Origin: Paenibacillus tyrphae
Lineage (GTDB): Bacteria > Bacillota > Bacilli > Paenibacillales > NBRC-103111
Length of the DNA: 64,000 bases
Direction: 5' to 3'
Assembly (NCBI RefSeq): GCF_000722545.1
Contig: NZ_JNVM01000003.1
Location: forward strand, 1 to 64,000
Shown here: positions 24,364 to 32,266 of the stretch, piece after piece
Numbering within the stretch: the first letter of the stretch is position 1
How the letters are laid out: every line of letters starts with the position of its first letter
Notes under the pieces: model-generated
Databases searched by the model: none
What the model saw: only the letters and a program-made list of their open reading frames with translations
What the model was told of the DNA's origin: nothing
Position numbers and translations under genes: made by a program

Positions 24364-24404
24364 CAAAAAAAGCGTACGAACTCGTTCACCGAGTTCATAC
24401 GCTT
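24364..24404 (-). terminator. Strong hairpin with minus-strand T-run, divergent intergenic region
   Basis: AAGCGTACGAACTCG pairs with CGAGTTCATACGCTT around a 5-base loop; on the minus strand it is followed by seven Ts. No minus-strand gene ends here: merR starts downstream and the MFS gene points away. It could insulate merR or end an antisense transcript. Confidence 0.6.
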
Positions 24405-24508
24405 GGGTGCGCATCGTCCGCAGGCCTGATTTTCATTGTCAATCCGCCGGAGCAATGAGATAATTATTGTCGTTCCTCATTTTGCTGACGAAAGCGCGGG
24501 ATCGCACG

Positions 24509-25663
24509 ATGGCTATGTCGTATTTTCTATTGTTCTACTTCATCATTTACATGGGCAATGCCATATACGGGACGTACATTCCTGTTTATTTTCAATCGAT
24601 CGGCGCGACGCCGACCCAAATCGGGGCGCTGCTCAGCGTCGGTCCGTTCGTCGCCGTGCTGGCTCAACCGCTGTGGGGCACCGTCGGGGACCGGGCCAAG
24701 ACGAAAAATGCCGTCCTCGGTTGGCTGATCGCGGGCAGCGGGGCAATGATTCTGCTGTTTCCCTTCTCCGAAGCGTTCTTGTATTTGCTTGTCGTCGTAT
24801 GCTTGTTTACGTTTTTCCAAACGTCCATCTTCGCCTTGAGCGACGCCATTACGCTGGAAGAATTGGAGAAGCACAAGCGATGGTCGTTCGGCCCGATCCG
24901 GCTCGGCGGCACGATCGGCTTTGCGGTCATGTCCATCACCTTCGGCTGGATCGCCAAGGATCATATCGGCTATTTGTTTTACGCGTACGCCTTGGTCATG
25001 CTGGTGTCGCTGCTGCTGCTGGCCAAGTTCCCCAAGGTATCGGGATACCAGTCGGCCGGCAACAAAATGCAGGTGTGGGTGCTGTTCAAAAACCGCAAGC
25101 TCGTCACCTATCTGGCGATTAATCTGATATTGCAAATTACAATGGGGTATTATTATACGTTTTTCCCAGTGTACTACAAAGAAATGGGCGGCGACAGCGT
25201 GCTGCTCGGCTGGTCGATGGTTATATCGTCCCTGAGCGAAATCCCGTTTCTGCTGTTCGCTTCCAAGATTATGAAGCGCGTTCGCATGACGCATATTTTG
25301 CTTTTATCGAGTTTGGCGGCCATGGCCCGCTGGTTCATCTTCTCGTTCACGGACAACCCCTATTGGGTACTCCCTACCCAACTGCTGCACGGGCTCATCT
25401 TTATCGTGCTGACCGTCACCATGGCGATGTATATCAACCAGGAAGTGCCGAAGGAGCTCAAGGCGAGCGGCCAGACGTTGAACGGGCTGCTGAATCTCGG
25501 CCTTGCCCGGATCATCGGCAGCTTCTTGGGCGGCTATGCGAGCGAGGCATACGGCATGCGGAACGTCTTTATGTTCAACGGCTGGGTCGCCGCCGCCTGC
25601 GCCGCAGCGATCGTCATCATCGGCCTCAGGCGAGCCCGCTCGGAGCAGGCGCTTGATGCCTGA
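24509..25663 (+). CDS. MFS transporter (MFS_1-like / nucleoside-symporter-like)
   Basis: A 384-residue permease with about 12 membrane segments, beginning SYFLLFYFIIYMGNAIYGTY and IPVYFQSIGATPTQIGALLS, with QPLWGTVGDRAKTKN as the cytoplasmic loop after TM2. WSFGPIRLGGTIGFAV in the middle and GLLNLGLARIIGSFLGGYAS near the end match the HcaT/nucleoside:H+ symporter group. Starts at 24467 (TTG) and 24515 (ATG) are also possible; at 24509 a weak CGGGA site lies 7 bases upstream. Substrate unknown. It ends 4 bases before the converging aldo/keto reductase gene. Confidence 0.88.
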   Translation: MAMSYFLLFYFIIYMGNAIYGTYIPVYFQSIGATPTQIGALLSVGPFVAVLAQPLWGTVGDRAKTKNAVLGWLIAGSGAMILLFPFSEAFLYLLVVVCLFTFFQTSIFALSDAITLEELEKHKRWSFGPIRLGGTIGFAVMSITFGWIAKDHIGYLFYAYALVMLVSLLLLAKFPKVSGYQSAGNKMQVWVLFKNRKLVTYLAINLILQITMGYYYTFFPVYYKEMGGDSVLLGWSMVISSLSEIPFLLFASKIMKRVRMTHILLLSSLAAMARWFIFSFTDNPYWVLPTQLLHGLIFIVLTVTMAMYINQEVPKELKASGQTLNGLLNLGLARIIGSFLGGYASEAYGMRNVFMFNGWVAAACAAAIVIIGLRRARSEQALDA

Positions 25664-25667
25664 CGTG

Positions 25668-26567
25668 TTACCCTTGCCCTCTCCAGTCCTGACCGGACGC
25701 CGTTTCGCGCCAACGGCTGCGAATCGCTTGCAGCTGCGCTTCCGGCAGGACCCCTTTCCCCGCCAGCTCTGCGTTCTGCACCCAGCGGTTCGGGTTCGCC
25801 GTGCCGACAATGGCCGTGCTCACGCCCGGAATACTCAGCGTGAACCGCAGAGCAATCTCGACCGACTGCTCCAAGTCCCCTTGCAGAAAATCGTAACGAA
25901 GCCGCTGTAACCGCTCCCAATACGGCTCATGGTAAGCCGAAACGGGCTTCTCCCCCGTCCGCCAGGCCACATTCGCGAGCGGTCTCTTGGCAATGACACC
26001 CATCCCTCGCTGGACAGCTTCCGGTATCGTAAGCTCTATGGCCTCCTGATCCGCAATGTTGACCGACGTCTGCAGCGTATCGAACGCCCCGCAGCGGATC
26101 GCATAGAGCGCCGCCTCGCGGTCGCCGCTGTAGCCGATGTAGCGCGCTTTTCCCGCCTCGCGCGCCCGCTGAAGCACCTCAATGACGTCCCCTTGCTTCA
26201 ACAGCTCTTCCGAACAGCTGTGAAGCTGAATCAAGTCGATATAATCCGTCTTCAGCCGCTTCAAGCTCCGGTCGATGCTTTGGGCGAGCAGATCCGGGTC
26301 CCAGTCCGGAATGGCAAATCCGGAGGCATGTCCGCATTTCGTGAACAAATAGTAGTCCTTCCGGCGGTGACCGACCGCTTGTCCGATCAGCTCTTCACTG
26401 CCTTTATAGCATTCCGCCGTATCGATCATATTCAAGCCTGCATCCAGCGCCGAATCAAGCAATCGCTCTACGGTCGATACGGAAGCGCCTTCAAAGCCGA
26501 TCTCCGCTCCGCCGAATCCAAGCATACTGAGCTGCATATCCGTATTTCCTAACTGACGTCTTTCCAT
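25668..26567 (-). CDS. Aldo/keto reductase
   Basis: A 299-residue NADPH-dependent TIM-barrel reductase. LGNTDMQLSMLGFGGAEIGF opens; the tetrad is present: Asp in LNMIDTAECY, Tyr in TAECYKGSEE, Lys in YYLFTKCGHAS, His in DLIQLHSCS. C-terminal LSIPGVSTAIVGTANPNR is the NADPH-binding end of the family. AAGGAG lies 9 bases before the ATG. Substrate not assignable. Confidence 0.94.
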   Translation of the reverse strand: MERRQLGNTDMQLSMLGFGGAEIGFEGASVSTVERLLDSALDAGLNMIDTAECYKGSEELIGQAVGHRRKDYYLFTKCGHASGFAIPDWDPDLLAQSIDRSLKRLKTDYIDLIQLHSCSEELLKQGDVIEVLQRAREAGKARYIGYSGDREAALYAIRCGAFDTLQTSVNIADQEAIELTIPEAVQRGMGVIAKRPLANVAWRTGEKPVSAYHEPYWERLQRLRYDFLQGDLEQSVEIALRFTLSIPGVSTAIVGTANPNRWVQNAELAGKGVLPEAQLQAIRSRWRETASGQDWRGQG

Positions 26568-26646
26568 GGCTTGTCACTCCTTCGCTTCGGATTAATATTA
26601 TCTTAACAAATATTTACTCCTTTGTAAGCCGCAAGCGGTCAGGAAT

Positions 26647-26712
26647 AAGAAAAGCTTCTTGTCGAAGCCCTTTCGAAGAAGATACATTCGTGTTTTAGAG
26701 GAAGCTTTTCTT
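26647..26712. repeat. 66-bp imperfect palindromic element
   Basis: AAGAAAAGCTTC (26647-26658) and GAAGCTTTTCTT (26701-26712) are perfect 12-bp inverted repeats. Inside them CTTCTT and AAGAAG pair again. It lies between the aldo/keto reductase promoter and the rarD terminator. It could be a small mobile-element remnant or an RNA structure. Confidence 0.5.
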
Positions 26713-26765
26713 GAAATGATAGAATGGTTCAGCTCCGCTGAAAACTTATACATTCTATCCTTATA

Positions 26766-26802
26766 ACAAAAAGCCGGCCGACCCAAACGGTCGAACCGGC
26801 TT
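26766..26802 (-). terminator. Terminator after rarD
   Basis: On the minus strand AAGCCGGTTCGACC pairs with GGTCGGCCGGCTT and is followed by TTTTTG, 10 bases after the rarD stop. Confidence 0.85.
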
Positions 26803-26811
26803 CCGTGAAGC

Positions 26812-27711
26812 TCATCCCTTCTGCACTCCGGTATCCGCCGCACGCATCGCAAGTCTGCCCTTCAGCGAGCTCAGCGTGAACAGCAGCAGCGCGCTCCAGA
26901 TCAGGCAAAAGCTGATCAGGTGCACGGTCGTGAACGGCTCGTCGTACAAAGTGACACCCAGAATGAGGCTGATGGTCGGAGCTAAATATTGCAGGAACCC
27001 GACGGTCGTCAGCGACAGCCTTTGAGCCGCCTTGGCAAACCAAAGCAGCGGCATCGCCGTGGCCACTCCTGACGTTGCCAGCAGCAGCTGGTAGCCTGTG
27101 CTTAACGATGATGTCGTCGATTGGCCTGTCATCCCCACAACAAGCAAATAAACGGCAGCCACAGGCAGCACGACGATCGTTTCCCCGGCGAGGCTCACCA
27201 TCGGCTCGAGTCGCATTTTCTTTTTGACGAGCCCGTACACTCCGAAGCTCATCGCCAGAGCCAACGATACCCAAGGTACCGATCCGTAGCTAAAGGTCAG
27301 AACGGTTACTCCAACCGTGGCAAGCGCCATGGCCATCCATTGTACCGCGCGAAGCCTTTCGCCCAAAAAACAGACTCCAAGCAGCACGCTGATCAACGGA
27401 TTGATGTAATAGCCCAGGCTCGTTTCGACAACGCGGTCATGGTTGACGGCCCAGATGTAGATAAGCCAGTTGAGGCTGATCAGCAGGGAGCACCCCACCA
27501 TTGGCAAAACATTTTTGCGCTCGGAAAAAGCGCTCTTCAGCGCCTTCCAACGGCCGCCGATCAACAGCAGCAGCGCAACGAATACGAAGGACCACACGAC
27601 GCGGTGGCCTAATATTTCTCCTGAGGATACGGAAATAAAGGTTTTCCAAAACAACGGCAAAAGGCCCCAGGCAAGGTAAGCCAGCAGCCCGTAACCAATC
27701 CCAGCATTCAC
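26812..27711 (-). CDS. rarD: EamA-family transporter RarD
   Basis: A 299-residue ten-helix permease of the drug/metabolite superfamily. The RarD signature is clear: GIGYGLLAYLAWGLLPLFWK, then GHRVVWSFVFVALLLLIGGR and LNWLIYIWAVNHDRVVETSL, followed by GYYINPLISVLLGVCFLGER. The GTG start at 27711 has AAGGAGAG upstream. RarD was named from chloramphenicol sensitivity work in Pseudomonas; its substrate remains uncertain. Confidence 0.94.
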   Translation of the reverse strand: MNAGIGYGLLAYLAWGLLPLFWKTFISVSSGEILGHRVVWSFVFVALLLLIGGRWKALKSAFSERKNVLPMVGCSLLISLNWLIYIWAVNHDRVVETSLGYYINPLISVLLGVCFLGERLRAVQWMAMALATVGVTVLTFSYGSVPWVSLALAMSFGVYGLVKKKMRLEPMVSLAGETIVVLPVAAVYLLVVGMTGQSTTSSLSTGYQLLLATSGVATAMPLLWFAKAAQRLSLTTVGFLQYLAPTISLILGVTLYDEPFTTVHLISFCLIWSALLLFTLSSLKGRLAMRAADTGVQKG

Positions 27712-27816
27712 GTTTCTCTCTCCTTCTCTATTTCTATATAAGCCGAATGACTAAAGAAACCATTATACTCCCGATCCGAGTATCCGGCAAGCACGACTTT
27801 GATGAACACGACGCTT

Positions 27817-27960
27817 TTATCGGGACTGTCTGCGGATACTTTTATCGATAAAATAACAAAAAGCAATGAAGACGAAAGCGACCGCTAACAAGGGAAGAAC
27901 CGCGCCAAATAAATCCATGGAAAGAAATCCGGCTATCGTGTGAATAAAGGTTATAACCAT
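27817..27960 (-). CDS. 47-residue single-pass membrane protein
   Basis: The frame encodes MVITFIHTIAGFLSMDLFGA, a hydrophobic segment VLPLLAVAFVFIAFCYF, and the basic tail IDKSIRRQSR. An AAAGGAGCTGATCGG ribosome binding site precedes the ATG, and the positive tail fits cytoplasmic orientation. It is too short for usual gene-calling limits. Downstream on the same strand is rarD's promoter region. Confidence 0.7.
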   Translation of the reverse strand: MVITFIHTIAGFLSMDLFGAVLPLLAVAFVFIAFCYFIDKSIRRQSR

Positions 27961-28120
27961 CCGATCAGCTCCTTTTTCTAATTAGGTCCCGGTATCGGCA
28001 ATCAAATGCTTGCTCGTGATGTACCAATGGTCCGTATCTCCCCTACATTTCACCGACCTTATTTTTCGGAGTGCCTATAGTTGTGATTATATCGGAAATT
28101 CAAGTTATTGGAAACCAGTA
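27961..28120. other. Gap with a short 23-codon frame only
   Basis: A minus-strand frame ending at 27982 would encode GDTDHWYITSKHLIADTGT at its end, possibly a degraded gene end, but it lacks a convincing start. Nothing else is seen. Confidence 0.3.
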
Positions 28121-28165
28121 AAAAGGAGACTTCCCATCTCCTGCTGACATGAGATGTAAGTCTCC
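28121..28165 (-). terminator. Terminator after the YdjM-like gene
   Basis: GGAGACTTaCATCTC and GAGATGGGAAGTCTCC pair on the minus strand and are followed by TTTTTAC, just downstream of the membrane-hydrolase pseudogene. Confidence 0.8.
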
Positions 28166-28172
28166 TCATTCT

Positions 28173-28734
28173 TTAACCAAACACATCCGTTACAAGCGAA
28201 AGGGTTAATAACAAACCCATGATGCCGCCTGCCGCAACAGCCCACCCTCGACGGCTTCGTTCCGCCGCCGCCGTGACCGACCGGTAATACAGCACGGCCC
28301 CGAGCAAGACCAAAGCGGATTCCAGCACGATGCTGACTGTCGGGACCTGCCACAAGCCAATGCCGAGCAGCGGAAAGCCGCCTGCATTCCCCGGAAAAAG
28401 AGGCATATTGGCCCGGTGTACGAGCAGATCGAGCAGCCAGTGGCTAAATACGACCGAACCGATCGCCACACCTCCCCGGCTCCCCCACAGCTTTCCGGCT
28501 CCCCAACCGGCAAGAATCGCAAGCAGCAAGGCCCAGAGAGTGCGTGTAATCCGCGTGAATCAGGCTTTCTCCGTAGCCTTCGCCCGCGATAGGCTCCAGC
28601 GTCTCCGCACCCGACAGCAGTAAGGGCACGAAAACGACGTCCAACAGCTGCGTACTCAGCATCAGCGCCCACAACGGAACGTTCGGGGTCTTGGCCTTCA
28701 CTACCGCGGCTAGTCCGAAATGACCTGCGAACAT
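28173..28734 (-). pseudogene. YdjM-like membrane-bound metal-dependent hydrolase, frameshifted
   Basis: The first frame (28734 down to about 28540) encodes MFAGHFGLAAVVKAKTPNVP and reaches IHADYTHSL; the second frame resumes with WALLLAILAGWGAGKLWGSR and FSHWLLDLLVHRANMP. Together they make one protein of the YdjM/DUF457 type: several membrane segments and the metal-ligand His/Asp motifs HADYTHS and FSHWLLD. The frame break is at the CTCTCTGGG stretch (28532-28541); one extra or two missing bases restore it. It is either a pseudogene, a phase-variable site, or a sequencing error. Confidence 0.7.
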
Positions 28735-28737
28735 GAC

Positions 28738-28839
28738 CTAGCCCTCCTTTTTCGGGTACGAGCTTGCTTTAGCTTTGGCTTTGGCGTCCAGCCACCCGCA
28801 CCCAAGCGTGAATAAAAGCACAAAGACGATAAAGCTCAT
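28738..28839 (-). CDS. 33-residue membrane peptide between TetR and YdjM-like genes
   Basis: The frame encodes MSFIVFVLLFTLGCGWLDAK, then KAKASSYPKKEG. GAGGGAGG lies about 7 bases before the ATG. The gene sits 16 bases after the TetR stop and its TAG is 3 bases before the ATG of the next gene, which fits an operon. The Cys after the hydrophobic run could be lipidated, though the context (LGCG) is not a strict lipobox. Confidence 0.65.
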   Translation of the reverse strand: MSFIVFVLLFTLGCGWLDAKAKAKASSYPKKEG

Positions 28840-28855
28840 GCCGGTTTCCTCCCTC

Positions 28856-29452
28856 TCAAGTCGGCTTTGACTCCGCCTTTGCCCTCCGCTTCATCTCGTG
28901 CAGGCCCGCAAGAAAGGTATCGAGCAGCAGCCGGAAGCTGACGTCGAGATCGAGCGGCAGCCCGAAGCCTCCGCGCTGCTCAAGCGATGAGAAGCCGTGC
29001 AGGAGGCTGCGCAGTCCGCGTACGGCATGCAGCGCCGCATCGTCCTTCAGCTCGTACGCCTGCAGTGCGCGGACCACGAGATCGACCGTTTCGCCGGCCA
29101 ATCGCCGCACCTCCTCGTCCTGCGGGTCGGGAGCGCGGAGCGTCGCATCGTACAAGCCCGGATGTGCGCGGGCAAACGCCACGTAGGCTTTGCCTAGCTC
29201 GCGTACCGCATCGTCTCCCGAGCGCCCGACAACGGCCTGCGTCATGACGTGCAGAAGCTGCTCCAGGCCGTGGACGGCCAGCTTGCTGCGCAGCCCGCTT
29301 AATCCGTTCACATGGTTATAGAGGGAAGGAGACCGAACGTCCAGCTTCTGAGCGAGCGAAGCCAGCGTGACTTCCTCCAGACCGCGGGTATCGGCGATTT
29401 CAACCGCGGCTTGCAGGATCGTAGGCAGATCGAGACCGATTCTTGGCGACAT
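28856..29452 (-). CDS. TetR/AcrR regulator with WHG-type C-terminal domain
   Basis: A 198-residue repressor-like protein. DNA-binding domain: LPTILQAAVEIADTRGLEEV, LASLAQKLDVRSPSLYNHVN. The C-terminal domain has ELGKAYVAFARAHPGLYDAT and AVRGLRSLLHGFSSLEQRGG, the pattern of the TetR_C_33/WHG group. AAAAGGAG precedes the ATG, which lies 3 bases after the MBL stop. It probably binds the twin dyads in front of the MBL gene. Confidence 0.93.
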   Translation of the reverse strand: MSPRIGLDLPTILQAAVEIADTRGLEEVTLASLAQKLDVRSPSLYNHVNGLSGLRSKLAVHGLEQLLHVMTQAVVGRSGDDAVRELGKAYVAFARAHPGLYDATLRAPDPQDEEVRRLAGETVDLVVRALQAYELKDDAALHAVRGLRSLLHGFSSLEQRGGFGLPLDLDVSFRLLLDTFLAGLHEMKRRAKAESKPT

Positions 29453-29455
29453 CGT

Positions 29456-30184
29456 TTACACGCTCCTTTTCGCGGTGATGGGCAGAGTGCGCTCGGCGTC
29501 GGCAATGGCGCGGTCGATCGCTTCTTCGGGACGGCTGAGCATGCTCCCGTGCCCTACCGCCAGCAGCGAAGGCCGATGCTCCCAAAGCTTACGGGCGCTA
29601 TCCAGCGCAAGCTCCTTGCTCCAGGTTGCCATCGCCGGAAACGGAAACCAAGGCCGAACTTGGCCCGACACGGCCATGCCGCCTCTTATCTGGAACGCGT
29701 CGCCTGCGATCAATGCCCGGTTACGGGTGTCCAGGAAGGCCATCGAGCCCGGCGTATGTCCCGGGGCCGCGACAGCCAACAGCGAGCCGACCCGGTCGCC
29801 GTCCTGAAGCAGCACCTCGGCTCGCGTCCGCACGTTCTTCGGCACGCCACCGCGGACCGGAGTATCCGGCTCGCCTGGGTCCAGCGTGACATCGCCCGCC
29901 AGCAGCCGCGCATCCCGAGCGGAAATATGCACCGGAACACCGGGCAGCGCTTGCTTCAGCTTATCGAGTGCCCCGATATGATCGTCGTGCGCGTGGGTCA
30001 AGACAATGCGTGTAATCGGCTTCCCGATCGTTTGTGCCGCTTGAAGAATTCCTTTGTCACTATACGGCAGCGCCGCATCGATCAATGTCAAGCCGTCGTT
30101 CTCTTCAACAAAGTAACAATTTACCGGAAAAATCCGCGGCATAAACGTCAGTTGGTAGACGGTCAGTTCTTGTTTGATTTGCAT
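29456..30184 (-). CDS. MBL-fold metallo-hydrolase
   Basis: A 242-residue metallo-beta-lactamase-fold protein. The metal ligands are in LTHAHDDHIGALDKL (HxHxDH), AAPGHTPGSMAF (His), IAGDAF (Asp) and LLAVGHGSM (His), so two metal ions can bind. The start, NCYFVEENDGLTLIDAALPY, matches the YdaM/glyoxalase-II-like group. It heads an operon with TetR, a 33-residue peptide and the YdjM-like membrane hydrolase, preceded by twin operators. Substrate unknown; quenching or detoxification is only a guess. Confidence 0.93.
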   Translation of the reverse strand: MQIKQELTVYQLTFMPRIFPVNCYFVEENDGLTLIDAALPYSDKGILQAAQTIGKPITRIVLTHAHDDHIGALDKLKQALPGVPVHISARDARLLAGDVTLDPGEPDTPVRGGVPKNVRTRAEVLLQDGDRVGSLLAVAAPGHTPGSMAFLDTRNRALIAGDAFQIRGGMAVSGQVRPWFPFPAMATWSKELALDSARKLWEHRPSLLAVGHGSMLSRPEEAIDRAIADAERTLPITAKRSV

Positions 30185-30208
30185 CGTTATATCGCCCCTT
30201 AGTCAAAT

Positions 30209-30249
30209 AACTAATATCGTTAGTTTTATATTAACTAATGTCATTAGTT
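30209..30249. promoter_or_regulatory. Twin operators AACTAA-N5-TTAGTT upstream of the MBL-TetR operon
   Basis: AACTAATATCGTTAGTT (30209-30225) and AACTAATGTCATTAGTT (30233-30249) have identical 6-bp arms. The centres are 24 bp apart. This pattern suggests autorepression by the TetR protein encoded in the operon. Confidence 0.75.
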
Positions 30250-30281
30250 TTTGCAAGCCTATTTTTCTGGCGGATGAAAAA

Positions 30282-30314
30282 ACAAAAAAACAGTTACCTC
30301 GGAAGATAACTGTT
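30282..30314 (-). terminator. Terminator downstream of the APH-like gene
   Basis: AACAGTTA and TAACTGTT pair; the minus strand continues TTTTTTTGTTTTTT. It lies 98 bases past the APH-like stop codon. Confidence 0.75.
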
Positions 30315-30411
30315 TCCGTTTCCTTTTGACCTAAACATGGTTTCAAGCTGAGCTTTTGCGCGCCACGGCAGAACGCCCGGTCGCCCGCGCCGCTTCTCTG
30401 CCCCGTACAGC

Positions 30412-31293
30412 TTACTTATAAGCTTCGATCCCGTCGCGAAACGCTTGCGGGTCGTCGTTCTCCAAGCCGAACAGCGCTTCCTGCAGCGCGAACGTCCCTT
30501 GATAAAATTTCACCCGCTCCAGCAGCCCTTCAATATCCGGATCAAGCTCGATCATATACCGCAAAAACGGCTCCCCATAAGAGGCGAGCAGCCCTGCATA
30601 ATCCACCGCCGGGTCTCCCGGACCGGATGAGCCGAAATCAAGGATGCCGCTAATTTTGCGCCGCCCCGGATCGTAAAGAATGTTCGAGCCCCCAAAATCG
30701 CCGTGAACGAGCACCGTCGTTATTCGAAAATTGGACCCATTGCCAAGAAAGCCCACAAAGTGCCGCTCCGTCCATCGCTGCGCTTCCCGGTTCATGTGAG
30801 GATACAGCTTCGCCCGGATGCGCTCGAACAGCTCCGACCATTCGCGGTAACCGTCGTACTCCGGCCCGGACTCTCCCAATGCATCGGCAGGTACGCTGTG
30901 CAATTCGTTTAAAAACGCGGCAAGCTGCCGGGCAATCCCGCGAACCGTGGGGACACCTGCGCTCTCCAGTTCCCTCCACTGCCCGTCCAGTAACGGTTCC
31001 CCGGGAATTTTCGGGTAGCCGACAAACACGCTGCCGACCCGATCGGATTGGTGATTCCATTTCGCCGGGGCCGGAACCGGGATCGACACCCGCTCCTTCA
31101 CGGTGTTTAGAAGCCCGACTTCGTAGCGAAGCCGATGGATACCTTCCGCATATTTGGGAAATCGGAAAATCCACTGCGCATTGACCAGCAGCACATCGTT
31201 GTTTTGACCGGACTCAATGGCCTCGACCTCGAGCAGCGGCAGCTCGGGACAATAGTGTCTGAGCGATTCCATGTACAATGCTTTATGTTCCAT
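30412..31293 (-). CDS. Aminoglycoside phosphotransferase (APH) family kinase
   Basis: A 293-residue small-molecule kinase. The catalytic loop is VLVHGDFGGSNIL (His-Gly-Asp...Asn) and the metal loop is GILDFGSSGPGDPAVDYAGL (DFG-like). The N-lobe has WIFRFPKYAEGIHRLRYEVG with the ATP-contacting Lys. The family includes antibiotic kinases, homoserine and thiamine kinases; resistance cannot be concluded from sequence. The ATG at 31293 is 9 bases after AGGGGAG. It is followed by a methyltransferase upstream in the same direction (37-base gap). Confidence 0.88.
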   Translation of the reverse strand: MEHKALYMESLRHYCPELPLLEVEAIESGQNNDVLLVNAQWIFRFPKYAEGIHRLRYEVGLLNTVKERVSIPVPAPAKWNHQSDRVGSVFVGYPKIPGEPLLDGQWRELESAGVPTVRGIARQLAAFLNELHSVPADALGESGPEYDGYREWSELFERIRAKLYPHMNREAQRWTERHFVGFLGNGSNFRITTVLVHGDFGGSNILYDPGRRKISGILDFGSSGPGDPAVDYAGLLASYGEPFLRYMIELDPDIEGLLERVKFYQGTFALQEALFGLENDDPQAFRDGIEAYK

Positions 31294-31330
31294 ACGCATC
31301 AACTCCCCTGCACCGGGACGCCGCGGCCGT

Positions 31331-32143
31331 TCACGCTTCTGCCGGCTTCGTCGCCCGAATCGAAAACAGCATCGGGATATACTCCTTCCCCTTCATTCTC
31401 CACCAGCCGTCCTCGCCCTTCTCCATCAGCCCCGGAAACTTCTCATACATGCAGAAGGGAAACTCATGCAAGAATTCGATGCGCAGCCCGGCTTGAATCA
31501 ATGCGGTTACAACGGAACCCAGCGAATGCGCCCATTCGTAGGTGACGGTATTGTCGAGCTTGGCGTTCCGGTCGGCATACGTGTCCTCGGTATCGAATAC
31601 GATCGCTTCGTCTTCGAAATACGAATAAACCATGCGCAGCTCTCCATCGACGATTTCGAAAATATCGGCAAGCGGATGACCTTCGGCAATATAAAAGGTG
31701 CCGCCGGGCTTCAGCTTCTCATAGATGATTTCCGCCCACCGGGTCAGGTCCGGCAGCCAGCACAGAACGCCGTAAGACGTAAACACGATGTCGAACGTCT
31801 CCTCCGGCAGCACCTGAGGCACATCGTACACATTCGCGCATACGAACCGAGCGTCCAGCCCCAGTTTGTCATTCAGCGAGCGGGCCAGCTTGACCGCTTC
31901 TTCGGCAAAATCGACCCCGGTCACCCGCGCTCCGAGTCTGGCCCAAGACAAACTATCCTGTCCGAAATGACACTGCAGATGCAGCATCGACTTCCCCGCC
32001 ACCTCGCCTAATTCGTCCAGTTCGACCGACAAGAGAGACGAACGGCCGGAAAGAAACGACGTCACGTCGTAAAATTCGGATTGCTCATGCACCGGCGCCC
32101 GGTCGTTCCAATTGTCCCGATTTTTGTTCATTCCGTATTCCAT
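31331..32143 (-). CDS. Class I SAM-dependent methyltransferase
   Basis: A 270-residue Rossmann methyltransferase. Motif I is MLHLQCHFGQDSLSWARLGA (here HLQCHFG replaces the usual ExGxGxG), followed by RVTGVDFAEEAVKLARSLND, FDIVFTSYGVLCWLPDLTRW and KLKPGGTFYIAEG. The variant motif I with Cys-His-Phe-Gly is typical of a Bacillota subfamily. The ATG at 32143 follows GGAAGGGG; upstream in-frame ATGs lack a site. Probably co-transcribed with the APH-like gene. Confidence 0.9.
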   Translation of the reverse strand: MEYGMNKNRDNWNDRAPVHEQSEFYDVTSFLSGRSSLLSVELDELGEVAGKSMLHLQCHFGQDSLSWARLGARVTGVDFAEEAVKLARSLNDKLGLDARFVCANVYDVPQVLPEETFDIVFTSYGVLCWLPDLTRWAEIIYEKLKPGGTFYIAEGHPLADIFEIVDGELRMVYSYFEDEAIVFDTEDTYADRNAKLDNTVTYEWAHSLGSVVTALIQAGLRIEFLHEFPFCMYEKFPGLMEKGEDGWWRMKGKEYIPMLFSIRATKPAEA

Positions 32144-32266
32144 ATGGTAAACCCCTTCCAAATTTACGATCTTTTCCATCCTATCGCACTTCCGAAAGAG
32201 GTGTAAATATCCAAAATTAGTTGAAGCTAAAAAATCCATCCCCGGCAGCAAACGTTCCCCGCAGCC

